Shown: positions 1 to 6,971, numbered from the stretch's first letter. The stretch is DNA of 8,479 nucleotides from Rhodoferax sp. (GCA_021731215.1 JAKFXU010000243.1:1-8479), one strand, 5' to 3'. Notes: generated by a model not told the origin, from the sequence alone. Program-made: numbers and translations.

Positions 1-1
1 C

Positions 2-469
<468 letters not shown>

Positions 470-477
470 GCCATGTG

Positions 478-498
478 ATTGCGGCTCGAACCCGCAAT
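478..498. repeat. Perfect 7-bp hairpin in the lpdA-zapE gap
   Basis: ATTGCGG (478-484) pairs exactly with CCGCAAT (492-498) around a seven-base loop, CTCGAAC. It occupies most of the 41-base gap between the E3 stop and the zapE start. No T tract follows (the next bases are GACCGCTTTCTA), so it is not a standard intrinsic terminator. It may act as an mRNA processing or stability element or an attenuator between the two genes. The sequence shows only the inverted repeat. Confidence 0.5.
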
Positions 499-510
499 GA
501 CCGCTTTCTA

Positions 511-1608
511 ATGTCCGTCAAAGAAGCCTACGAAGCCGAGCTGCAACAGCGGGGTTACACCAGTGACCCCGCGCAGTTGCGCGCCGTGCAAGCGCTGGAA
601 CGGTGCGCCACTGAATGGCGCGCCTTCAAGGCCAAGCGTTCCAACCCGCTGAAGAAGCTGATCAATCGGCCTGACATTCCGCGTGGCGTCTACCTGTATG
701 GCGGAGTCGGGCGGGGCAAGAGCTTTTTGATGGATTGCTTCTTTGGCGCCGTCCCGCTCAAGCGCAAAACCCGGCTGCACTTTCATGAGTTCATGCGTGA
801 AGTCCATCGCGAGTTGGCCGCACTGCAGGGCACAGTCAACCCGCTCGATGTGCTGGCCAGGCGCATGGCCAAGAAATACCGGCTTATTTGCTTTGACGAG
901 TTTCATATCGCCGACATCACGGACGCCATGATTCTGCATCGCTTGCTGACAGCGCTGTTCGACCATGGCGTCGGCTTTGTCACCACCTCCAACTTCACGC
1001 CGGATGGGCTCTACCCCCATGGCCTGCACCGCGACCGCATTCTGCCGGCGATAGCATTGCTCAATCAACAGCTTGAAGTCGTCAATGTCGACAATGGCAC
1101 GGACTACCGCCGCCGCACGCTGGAGCAACTCAAGCTCTACCACGTGCCGCTCGGTGCTGGCGTCGACGCGGCGCTGCAGGATGCCTTCGAGCGTTTGGCA
1201 GAAACGCAGGACGAAGAGCCGGTGTTGCACATTGAGGCGCGCGTGATCCAGGCCCGCCGCAAGGCCGGTGGCCTGGTTTGGTTTGACTTCAAGTCCCTGT
1301 GCGGGGGGCCGCGTTCCCAAAACGACTATCTGGAGATAGCCACGCAATTTCACACCGTGCTGTTAAGTGATGTGCCGCATATGCCGGTGCGCATGGCGTC
1401 CGAAGCGCGCCGTTTTACCTGGCTGGTCGATGTGCTGTATGACCGCCGCGTCAAGCTGATCATGTCGGCCGCCGTGCCGGCGCAGGCGCTGTACACCGAA
1501 GGCCCGCTGGTCCATGAGTTTGCGCGCACGGTGTCGCGTTTGAATGAAATGCAATCGGGCGAGTTTTTGGCGCTGCAGCGTCGTGAGGTGGACACGCGAC
1601 TGACATGA
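511..1608 (+). CDS. zapE: Cell division protein ZapE (AFG1-like P-loop ATPase)
   Basis: A 365-residue P-loop ATPase of the AFG1/LACE1 family, close to the roughly 375 residues of E. coli ZapE, which acts at the division septum on FtsZ rings. Visible motifs are Walker A GGVGRGKS (residues 64-71), Walker B LICFDEF (125-131), a sensor-like TTSN (158-161), and the family stretch PHGLHRDRILPAI with conserved arginines around 169-181. The ATG at 511 is preferred because the protein then opens MSVKEAYEAEL, matching how family members begin. A GTG at 475 in the same frame would add 12 residues, but the hairpin 478-498 lies across that extension. No good Shine-Dalgarno precedes 511. The start overlaps the stop of a four-codon ORF (TAATG), which may couple translation. 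The gene follows the E3 gene by 41 bases and overlaps the next gene by four, so the three are probably cotranscribed. Confidence 0.93.
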   Translation: MSVKEAYEAELQQRGYTSDPAQLRAVQALERCATEWRAFKAKRSNPLKKLINRPDIPRGVYLYGGVGRGKSFLMDCFFGAVPLKRKTRLHFHEFMREVHRELAALQGTVNPLDVLARRMAKKYRLICFDEFHIADITDAMILHRLLTALFDHGVGFVTTSNFTPDGLYPHGLHRDRILPAIALLNQQLEVVNVDNGTDYRRRTLEQLKLYHVPLGAGVDAALQDAFERLAETQDEEPVLHIEARVIQARRKAGGLVWFDFKSLCGGPRSQNDYLEIATQFHTVLLSDVPHMPVRMASEARRFTWLVDVLYDRRVKLIMSAAVPAQALYTEGPLVHEFARTVSRLNEMQSGEFLALQRREVDTRLT

Positions 1609-1943
1609 AAAAATACTTATCCTTGGCGGCCTTGCTCTTTGTCACCGTCGGCGCCTTCTCTCAGTCCAGCGACAGCAGCAGCGCAGCGCGGCCGCAGGTC
1701 GAGGGCGAGCGCGCGCGCATGGCGCTGGATCGGGTGCGCGAACAGGCGCTCCATGCGCAGGAAAGGACGGCCTGTTACGCCCGCTTTGCCGTCAATGATT
1801 GCCTATGGGACGCGCGTGTGCGCCTGCGCAGCGTGCTCGATGATCTGCGTCGGCAGGAGGTGGCGCTCAATGACGCTGAGCGCCAGCGCAAGGGGCTGCA
1901 GCAGTCGGAGCGGCTCCAGCAGCGGTCTTCAGTTCAGCGCTGA
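1605..1943 (+). CDS. Small exported protein of unknown function with a Cys pair
   Basis: A 112-residue protein that I cannot assign to a named family. It begins with a textbook signal peptide: MKKY, a hydrophobic core (LSLAALLFVTVGAF), and a probable cleavage near residue 19-20 before a Ser-rich linker (SQSSDSSS). The mature part is highly charged and Arg/Glu/Gln-rich, consistent with a helical or coiled-coil protein. It holds just two cysteines, C57 and C66 (TACYARFAVNDCLWDAR), which would suit a periplasmic disulfide. The start overlaps the zapE stop (ATGA, 1605-1608), and a GAGG sits at 1585-1588, somewhat far upstream, so expression is probably coupled to zapE. It is convergent with the phosphatase gene. 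A periplasmic location is inferred from the signal peptide; the function is unknown. Confidence 0.8.
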   Translation: MKKYLSLAALLFVTVGAFSQSSDSSSAARPQVEGERARMALDRVREQALHAQERTACYARFAVNDCLWDARVRLRSVLDDLRRQEVALNDAERQRKGLQQSERLQQRSSVQR

Positions 1944-1978
1944 CGCCACTTGGCGCCATCGGTTTGCCCGCGCTCGGG
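1944..1978. terminator. Possible weak convergent terminator region
   Basis: The 48-base gap between two convergent genes holds two short GC-rich inverted repeats: CGCC-ACTT-GGCG (1944-1955) and CCCG-CGCT-CGGG (1967-1978), the latter followed by TT. Each has only four pairs and neither has a clear T tract. The convergent layout is the main reason to suspect a termination role. Confidence 0.25.
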
Positions 1979-1991
1979 TTGGAATCGAAAG

Positions 1992-2753
1992 TTACGAGCC
2001 CAGTGGCTCCAGTTTGACCACCACCAGGGACAGGTTGTCGCCGCCGCCATGGCTGCGGGACCGGGCTTTCTCGATCAGAAACTCGCTTGCTTCCCGTGCT
2101 GACAGGGGGGCGAGAATCGATCCGATTTCTTCGTTGTTGAAGTAGTGCCAGACGCCGTCGCTGCAGGCCATCAAAATGTCGCCCGCGCGCAGTTGCGGGA
2201 TGAAGTGAATGGCCACCGGTGGGTCGTTTTCCATGCCCAGACAGCCCATCAGAATATTGGACTGCGGGTGAACGCTGGCTTGTTCTTCGGTGATCTCGCC
2301 ACGGTCCACCAAAGTCTGAACATAGGAATGATCCAGGGTCCGCTTGATAAACTTGCTGCCGTGATAGTGGTAAATACGTGAGTCGCCGGCGTGGGCCCAG
2401 TAACAATCGCCCCCTGGGTTGATCAAAAATGCCGCCACCGTGCTGTGGGGCTCTTGTTCCGACGAAACAGCGGTTAATTTGATGACCGTATGGGCTTCCT
2501 GTACCAGTTGCATCAGGGTGGCCGCGGCGTCATCGGTGTCGGGCGAGTAGCGCTCAAATAGTTGCGTGGCGGTCATCATGACCTGATCGGACGCTTTGCG
2601 TCCGCCGCTACGCCCGCCCATGCCGTCGGCCAGCACCGCCAGCACACAACCGCTGGCGCGCGGGTGGCTCAGCAGCATGACCTGGTCTTGCTGGTAGTCA
2701 CGGTCACCCTTGTGGATGCCGGTCGCTGCGGTGAGTCGGTAGCCTTTGGACAT
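1992..2753 (-). CDS. PP2C-family protein Ser/Thr phosphatase (Stp-like)
   Basis: A 253-residue single-domain metal-dependent phosphatase of the bacterial PP2C (PPM/Stp1) type, predicted to remove phosphate from Ser/Thr on cytoplasmic proteins. The ordered motifs are all present: GDRDYQQD (16-23), ADGMGG (42-47, with metal ligand D43), AHAGDSR (120-126), DHS (141-143), ACSDG (196-200, metal ligand D199) and GGDN (237-240, metal ligand D239). No signal peptide, membrane segment or extra sensor domain is seen, and the length is normal for Stp. The ATG at 2753 puts the first motif at the usual distance from the N terminus; no strong Shine-Dalgarno is visible. Such phosphatases often sit beside a Hanks-type kinase, but none is in this window, so its partner is unknown. 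It is divergent from the DUF465-helicase pair. Confidence 0.9.
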   Translation of the reverse strand: MSKGYRLTAATGIHKGDRDYQQDQVMLLSHPRASGCVLAVLADGMGGRSGGRKASDQVMMTATQLFERYSPDTDDAAATLMQLVQEAHTVIKLTAVSSEQEPHSTVAAFLINPGGDCYWAHAGDSRIYHYHGSKFIKRTLDHSYVQTLVDRGEITEEQASVHPQSNILMGCLGMENDPPVAIHFIPQLRAGDILMACSDGVWHYFNNEEIGSILAPLSAREASEFLIEKARSRSHGGGDNLSLVVVKLEPLGS

Positions 2754-2770
2754 ATTGAACAGCTAAAAAG

Positions 2771-2780
2771 CGAATATTCG
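2771..2780. repeat. Ten-base perfect palindrome CGAATATTCG in a divergent promoter region
   Basis: CGAATATTCG is its own reverse complement and overlaps a second palindrome, ATTCGAAT (2776-2783). It lies in the AT-rich part of the 114-base gap between the divergent phosphatase and DUF465 genes, close to where transcription of the phosphatase gene would begin. A dimeric regulator could bind there, but no known operator is recognised. Confidence 0.35.
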
Positions 2781-2810
2781 AATAGATGCGTTTGAACGTC
2801 GTATTATCAA
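2781..2810 (-). promoter_or_regulatory. Candidate sigma70 promoter for the PP2C gene
   Basis: Read on the minus strand, TTGATA (2810-2805, five of six matches to the -35 consensus) is followed after 18 bases by TCTATT (2786-2781, four of six matches to the -10 consensus). Transcription would start near 2774 and give a leader of about 20 bases. The -10 match is modest, so this is a candidate only. Confidence 0.35.
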
Positions 2811-2867
2811 GCCAACTCATGACTTGATCCCACCGCGTCGCTGCGGGTACTTTCCCTTACTGATCCC

Positions 2868-3071
2868 TTGGACTCCAATCTGCATTCTCCGCAACGCCGG
2901 CTGATTGAGCTGCGCATTGAACATGGTGATCTGGATGCCATGCTGGATCGCGCCAGCATTGAACGTCCACCTGATGAGCTCCTCATGCGCCGGCTGAAGA
3001 AAAGGCGACTCAGCCTGCGCGATGAAATGGTGCGCATTGAGCGCAGCCTGACGCCCGATTGGCCAGCCTGA
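2868..3071 (+). CDS. DUF465 (YdcH-like) small helical protein
   Basis: A 67-residue protein matching the DUF465/YdcH pattern: RRLIELRIEHGDLDAMLDR, then a Pro-Asp-Glu turn (PPDELLMRRLKKRRLSLRDEM) and a second charged helix, ending near RIERSL. Members are small, highly charged helical hairpins of unknown biochemical role. The only plausible start in frame is the TTG at 2868: no ATG or GTG precedes it back to the stop at 2820, and the first ATG (2940) would delete the first helix. No Shine-Dalgarno is evident before the TTG. The stop lies three bases before the helicase ATG, so the helicase is probably translated by coupling. The family assignment is firm from the sequence pattern; the start codon is uncertain, and any functional link to the helicase is inferred from spacing alone. 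Confidence 0.8.
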   Translation: MDSNLHSPQRRLIELRIEHGDLDAMLDRASIERPPDELLMRRLKKRRLSLRDEMVRIERSLTPDWPA

Positions 3072-3074
3072 TTC

Positions 3075-5117
3075 ATGAGTTTGCCGGATCTTGTTGGCGA
3101 GACCTTCGCGCCGGGCGGCCTGTTGTCGCGCACGGTGCCGGAGTTCACGCCCCGGCAGGGGCAAACTGACATGGCAATGGCGATTGCACGCGCCATCGAC
3201 GCCGGCGGCGTACTGGTGGTCGAGGCCGGGACTGGCATCGGCAAGACTTTTTCGTATCTTGTTCCGTCCTTGTTAAGTGGCACGCGGGTACTGCTTTCGA
3301 CCGCCACCAAGACCCTGCAGGATCAGTTGTTTGGGCGCGACCTGCCGCATCTGATCAAGGCCTTGGGCCTGCCGGTACGCACCGCAATGCTCAAAGGCCG
3401 GGGCAGTTATTTGTGTCTGCAGCGTCTGCAAGCGGCCCGGCAAAACACGCATCCTTCCGAGCGCGTGGCGCTGCCGACTTTGGCCAAGATCGAGTCCTGG
3501 GCACAGGTCACCCGCAGCGGCGACCTGGCCGAGTTGCCGGGCCTCGATGAGCGCTCACCCGTGATTGCGGTGGTGACCTCCTCGCGCGATAATTGTCTGG
3601 GTTCGCAGTGCCCGCAGCTGCGCAGCTGTCACGTCAACCAGGCCCGGCGCGAGGCGCTGGCGGCCGATGTGGTGGTCATCAATCATCATCTGTTTTTTGC
3701 CGATCTGGCGGTGCGCGAATCGGGCCTGGCTGAGTTGCTGCCGTCGGTGCGCACGGTCATCTTTGATGAAGCGCATCAACTCAATGAAATCGGCGTCCAG
3801 TTTTTGGGCCGGCAATTGACCACCGGGCAACTGTTGGACTTTGCCCGCGATCTGCTGGCCGGCGGTTTGCAGCATGCGCGCGGACTGCTTGATTGGCAGC
3901 AACTGGCGTCCGATACCGAGTGCGCCGCGCGTGATTTGCGGCTGCTGGTGGGGCAGACCTATCCCGGCGCCAAGCTGCGCTGGGTTGGAGCAGCGCCGGA
4001 GCCGGTCAACGCGGCGGCCTGGCAGCAGGCACTCGACACGCTGCGCGCGGCCTGTACTCAAGCGGTGCGGGCCATGGAGCCGGTCAGTGAAAGCGCACCG
4101 GAGCTGATGCGTTTGCGCGAACGCGGCCGTGCCCTGGTCGAACGACTGGCGTTTTTTTCGCAGGCCTGTGACAGCGGCTCGGTGCGCTGGCTTGAGGTTG
4201 GCGCGCAGCTCAGACTGGTGGAGTCGCCACTTGATATCGCGCAAGCGGTTCAGACGCGGCTGATCCAGCCGACGCCAGAGGAGGGTGCACAGCGCTCCTG
4301 GATTTTTACCTCGGCGACTTTGGGCGACGACGCCCGGCTGCGCTGGTTCACCGAGCCCTGTGGCTTGATTGATGCTGAAATTCTGAAAATAGACAGCCCG
4401 TTCAATTATCCGGTGCAAGCCGCTTTGTACGTGCCCCGGCATTTGCCCAAACCGAGTGATCCTGGCCACAGTGCGCAGGTGGCAGCGCTGGTGGCTAGAG
4501 CCGCGCCCCTGATTGGCGGGCGCACCCTGGTGCTGACGACAACGCTGCGCGCCTTGCAGGCTGTCAGCGAGGCCTTGCAGCGTCATTTCACGGACTCAAA
4601 AACTTTGGAAATATTGGTGCAGGGACAACAATCGAAGCGCGAACTGCTGGAGCGGTTTCGCCAGGGTGAAGAGGGCGGGCGAGCCGGTTGCATTCTGGTG
4701 GCGTCAGCCTCATTTTGGGAAGGAGTTGATCTGCCCGGTGACGCGTTGCAGATGGTGGTGATTGACAAGCTGCCTTTTCCGCCGCCCAACGACCCGCTGG
4801 TGGAGGCGCGCTGCAAGCGGCTGGAGGCGAGCGGTCGCCGCGTGTTCAACGACTACTTTATGCCGGAAGCGGCGATTGCCCTCAAGCAGGGGGCCGGGCG
4901 CCTGATCCGGCGCGAATCCGATCGCGGCATACTGGTGCTGTGCGATAGCCGGCTGGCCCTGATGGGCTACGGCCGCCGCTTGCTGGCTGCCTTGCCGCCG
5001 ATGCGAAAAATCAGCTCGGAAGATGAGCTGACCGAGGCGCTCAACGCGTTGGCCGCCGCGCCAGGCCGCCCCAAGCAAGGCGAGCCCCCTCGGGGGGCAG
5101 CACAGTACACGAAGTGA
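3075..5117 (+). CDS. ATP-dependent DNA helicase, DinG/YoaA family (XPD-like, Fe-S)
   Basis: A 680-residue superfamily 2 helicase of the XPD-like group, which unwinds DNA 5'-3' during repair and replication-conflict resolution. Motifs in order: Q-like FTPRQGQ (24-30), Walker A AGTGIGKT (51-58), motif Ia LLSTATKTLQDQL, four cysteines suited to a 4Fe-4S cluster (C114, C174, C179, C185, the last three in CLGSQCPQLRSC), DEAH (231-234), TSATL (412-416), SFWEGVDLPG (from 546), and motif VI QGAGRLIRR (from 605). The length and compact layout resemble E. coli YoaA more than DinG with its extra domains, so I give no symbol. It follows the DUF465 gene by three bases with no clear Shine-Dalgarno, suggesting coupling. 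The last 17 or so residues (GRPKQGEPPRGAAQYTK) are encoded by a repeat element rather than by family sequence, and the stop codon lies inside that repeat. No LexA-like CTG-N10-CAG box was seen upstream. Confidence 0.93.
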   Translation: MSLPDLVGETFAPGGLLSRTVPEFTPRQGQTDMAMAIARAIDAGGVLVVEAGTGIGKTFSYLVPSLLSGTRVLLSTATKTLQDQLFGRDLPHLIKALGLPVRTAMLKGRGSYLCLQRLQAARQNTHPSERVALPTLAKIESWAQVTRSGDLAELPGLDERSPVIAVVTSSRDNCLGSQCPQLRSCHVNQARREALAADVVVINHHLFFADLAVRESGLAELLPSVRTVIFDEAHQLNEIGVQFLGRQLTTGQLLDFARDLLAGGLQHARGLLDWQQLASDTECAARDLRLLVGQTYPGAKLRWVGAAPEPVNAAAWQQALDTLRAACTQAVRAMEPVSESAPELMRLRERGRALVERLAFFSQACDSGSVRWLEVGAQLRLVESPLDIAQAVQTRLIQPTPEEGAQRSWIFTSATLGDDARLRWFTEPCGLIDAEILKIDSPFNYPVQAALYVPRHLPKPSDPGHSAQVAALVARAAPLIGGRTLVLTTTLRALQAVSEALQRHFTDSKTLEILVQGQQSKRELLERFRQGEEGGRAGCILVASASFWEGVDLPGDALQMVVIDKLPFPPPNDPLVEARCKRLEASGRRVFNDYFMPEAAIALKQGAGRLIRRESDRGILVLCDSRLALMGYGRRLLAALPPMRKISSEDELTEALNALAAAPGRPKQGEPPRGAAQYTK

Positions 5118-5131
5118 CAAGCGTGGGGGCC
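5064..5131. repeat. Three-armed GC-rich repeat at the convergent helicase/bamD junction
   Basis: Three nested pairings are visible. The outer stem joins GGCCGCCCCAAGC (5064-5076) to GCGTGGGGGCC (5121-5131), with small bulges. It encloses a GCCCCC-TCG-GGGGGC hairpin (5084-5098) and a smaller GTACAC-GAA-GTGAC hairpin (5105-5118, one bulged A). The whole folds as a Y-shaped unit on either strand. The helicase stop (5115-5117) falls in the second hairpin, and bamD ends at 5139 on the other strand, so the element probably terminates or stabilises both transcripts. It resembles dispersed intergenic repeats I associate with Comamonadaceae genomes. Only one copy is in this window, so repetitiveness is inferred from memory. 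Confidence 0.65.
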
Positions 5132-5138
5132 ATTGTCG

Positions 5139-5945
5139 TTACCAGAACTTCCACCACGGATCCGAGTTCGCTTTGAAGCCGCGGCTCAGGTATTGCGTCT
5201 GCGGGTAATTCTTTTCAAGCACCCGTTTTGCATCGTCACGCAACTGCGCCATGCCCAGTGCGTCATAGGACTTGACCAGGATGAACAGCGCCTCTTCCAG
5301 TGCCGGCACGCCCTGGTAGTCGGTCAGCGCCAGTTGCGCCCGGTTGATGGCCGCCACATAGGCGCCCCGGCTGAAATAGTAGCGTGCCACGTGCACCTCG
5401 TACTGGGCCAGCGAGTTGACGATGTAATTCATACGCTGGCTGGCATCTGGCGTGTAACGCGATGCCGGGAAGCGGTTAACCAGTTCCCGGAATGACTCGA
5501 ACGATTCCTTGGCGGCTTTCTGGTCCCGTTCCGCCAGGTCTTGGCGCGTAATGGCGGAGAACATGCCCAGATCGTCATTGAAGTTGACAATGCCTTTGAG
5601 GTACAAGGCGTAATCAAGCGCGGGACTGGCCGGGTGCAGTTTCATGAAGCGATCGAGGGTGGCAATGGCCTGCGCTGCCTCGCCGGCCTTGTAATGGGCG
5701 TATGCCTTGTCAAGCTGGGCCTGTTGCGCCAACGGGGTTCCAGCGGCGCGACCTTCGAGTTTTTCAAGCAGCGTCACGGCCTTGTCGTAGCCTCCAGAAC
5801 TCAGCTCATCCTTGGCTTCCGCGTAGATTTTGTTGGGGCTCCAGCCCGCCGTGTCGTCCTGCGGGGTGGAGGAGCACCCGGCCAGCAGCATTGCCGCACC
5901 GGTCAGCGACCAGGCGCAGAGCACCGATAATTTAGCTCGAAGCAT
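5139..5945 (-). CDS. bamD: Outer-membrane assembly lipoprotein BamD
   Basis: A 268-residue lipoprotein of the BAM complex, which inserts beta-barrel proteins into the outer membrane together with BamA. The N terminus MLRAKLSVLCAWSLTGAAM leads into the lipobox LAGC with the lipidated Cys at residue 24, followed by SSTPQDD. The rest is a helical TPR-like array: SPNKIYAEAKDEL at 36-48, GGYDKAVTLLEKLEG at 51-65, and KESFESFRELVNRFPASRY at 146-164, the typical BamD region. The frame is open to 6077, but the ATG at 5945 is chosen because it gives a correct signal peptide; the longer form would bury it behind 44 residues. No strong Shine-Dalgarno is seen. The C terminus NSDPWWKFW is aromatic-rich. 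It is divergent from rluD, an arrangement also found in E. coli, and a promoter candidate lies within the rluD 5' end. Confidence 0.95.
   Translation of the reverse strand: MLRAKLSVLCAWSLTGAAMLLAGCSSTPQDDTAGWSPNKIYAEAKDELSSGGYDKAVTLLEKLEGRAAGTPLAQQAQLDKAYAHYKAGEAAQAIATLDRFMKLHPASPALDYALYLKGIVNFNDDLGMFSAITRQDLAERDQKAAKESFESFRELVNRFPASRYTPDASQRMNYIVNSLAQYEVHVARYYFSRGAYVAAINRAQLALTDYQGVPALEEALFILVKSYDALGMAQLRDDAKRVLEKNYPQTQYLSRGFKANSDPWWKFW
5926..5931 (+). promoter_or_regulatory. Weak -10-like GATAAT upstream of rluD
   Basis: GATAAT matches five of six -10 positions on the plus strand, about 30 bases before the rluD start and inside the bamD signal-peptide codons. No acceptable -35 hexamer sits 16-18 bases upstream (TCAGCG at 17). 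It is offered only because rluD needs a promoter within bamD. Confidence 0.2.
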
Positions 5946-5952
5946 AGAAGGA
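5946..5952 (+). promoter_or_regulatory. Shine-Dalgarno AGAAGGA that decides the rluD TTG start
   Basis: AGAAGGA ends eight bases before the TTG at 5961, a near-ideal spacing. It supports the non-ATG start of rluD and lies immediately next to the bamD start codon on the opposite strand. Confidence 0.65.
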
Positions 5953-5960
5953 CAACTTTC

Positions 5961-6971
5961 TTGAAAAATTCCGAATTGATTATATCGGGCGGGCTCGATG
6001 GTGACGATGCTGAAGACCGGGCCGACACCGGAGCAGAGCTGGAATTGCGCCCGCTGCTGTTCGGTCCGGCTCAGCATGGGCTGCGGCTGGACCGGGCGCT
6101 GGTTGAGTTGGTGCCCGAGTTTTCACGCAGCTACCTGCAGCAACTGATTGATTTGGGGGCGGTCACGATCAACGGCGCAGTGGTCGCAAAGCCATCGACG
6201 CGCGTCAAGGCGGCGGATCTTGGGACCATCGAATTGCGGCCCACGCCGCAAAGCCAGGCGTTCAAGCCGCAAGCCATGGCGCTGGAGATCGTGTTTGAGG
6301 ACGAGCATCTGCTGGTGCTCAACAAGCCGGCCGGACTGGTGGTTCATCCGGCACCTGGCAACTGGAGTGGCACGCTGCTCAATGGCTTGCTGGCCTATGA
6401 CGCCGGCGCCAGCAACTTGCCGCGCGCCGGCATTGTGCACCGCTTGGACAAGGATACCAGCGGCTTGATGGTGGTGGCCCGCACGCGCGCAGTGATGGAT
6501 GCCTTGGTGCGAGCCATTGCCGCGCGCGAGGTGGGCCGTCAGTATCTGGCGCTGGCGCATGGCCCCTGGGTGGGGCGCCGGACACGCGAAGTCAACGCGC
6601 CGATCGGCCGCGACCCGCGCAATCGGCTGCGCATGGCGGTGGTCGACCTGGATAAAAATCCGGGCAAGCTGGCCAGAACCGATATTGAACTGCTGCAAAA
6701 CTGCGATCAGGGCTGTCTGGTTCGGTGTACCTTGCACACCGGCCGAACCCATCAAATCCGCGTCCACATGGCATCGATTGCGCATCCCCTGGTGGCCGAT
6801 GAACTGTATGGCGGGCTGGCCGCAGCGGGCCTGCGACGCCAGGCGCTGCACGCGCGTCGTCTCGCTTTTACCCACCCGGTAACGCAACAGCCGATGGTCT
6901 TTCAGGCCATGCTGCCGCCTGACTTGAGCCTTGCCTTGGCGCAATGGGGCCTAAGTTACAATGAATCCTGA
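5961..6971 (+). CDS. rluD: 23S rRNA pseudouridine synthase RluD
   Basis: A 336-residue RluA/RluD-type synthase, which in E. coli makes pseudouridines 1911, 1915 and 1917 in helix 69 of 23S rRNA, at the intersubunit bridge. An S4 RNA-binding domain covers about residues 40-95 (LRLDRALVELVPEFSRSYLQ, then AVTINGAVVAKPSTRVK). The catalytic domain carries VFEDEHLLVLNKPAGLVVHP (111-130), the active-site motif HRLDKDTSG (160-168, catalytic Asp 163) and TGRTHQIRVHMA near the C-terminal third. The start is TTG at 5961, supported by AGAAGGA upstream; no ATG or GTG occurs in frame before the S4 domain. The first 30 residues are acidic and longer than in E. coli RluD. The gene is divergent from bamD, as in E. 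coli, but the pgeF/yfiH gene that often follows rluD is absent; scpB follows instead. Confidence 0.93.
   Translation: MKNSELIISGGLDGDDAEDRADTGAELELRPLLFGPAQHGLRLDRALVELVPEFSRSYLQQLIDLGAVTINGAVVAKPSTRVKAADLGTIELRPTPQSQAFKPQAMALEIVFEDEHLLVLNKPAGLVVHPAPGNWSGTLLNGLLAYDAGASNLPRAGIVHRLDKDTSGLMVVARTRAVMDALVRAIAAREVGRQYLALAHGPWVGRRTREVNAPIGRDPRNRLRMAVVDLDKNPGKLARTDIELLQNCDQGCLVRCTLHTGRTHQIRVHMASIAHPLVADELYGGLAAAGLRRQALHARRLAFTHPVTQQPMVFQAMLPPDLSLALAQWGLSYNES
5979..6007 (-). promoter_or_regulatory. Candidate sigma70 promoter for bamD, inside rluD
   Basis: On the minus strand TCGTCA (6007-6002, four of six -35 matches) is followed after exactly 17 bases by a perfect TATAAT (5984-5979). Initiation near 5972 would give a leader of roughly 27 bases ahead of the bamD ATG. 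The element lies wholly within the first codons of rluD, so the two divergent units overlap in their control sequences. Confidence 0.5.

Noticed and set aside
478..498. The hairpin loop and stem resemble a tRNA T-arm (CTCGAAC loop between GCGG and CCGC), raising the idea of a tRNA remnant or attachment site.
   Set aside because: No acceptor, D or anticodon arm can be built around it on either strand, the flanks are the lpdA and zapE genes, and there is no integrase or mobile gene nearby.
508..1353. Long minus-strand open frame of 281 codons across zapE.
   Set aside because: It lies antisense to a gene with complete family motifs, has no recognisable domain, and fits the usual shadow frames of GC-rich coding DNA.
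2754..2867. LexA box controlling the DinG-like helicase.
   Set aside because: No CTG-N10-CAG pattern or close variant could be found in the gap upstream of the DUF465-helicase pair.
3555..4586. Minus-strand open frame of 343 codons inside the helicase gene.
   Set aside because: Its composition (Gln, Arg, His and Leu rich) is typical of antisense shadow translation, and the plus strand encodes conserved helicase motifs throughout.
5946..6077. Upstream extension of bamD by 44 residues to an earlier start.
   Set aside because: It would bury the lipoprotein signal peptide and overlap rluD; the ATG at 5945 gives a correct lipobox distance.
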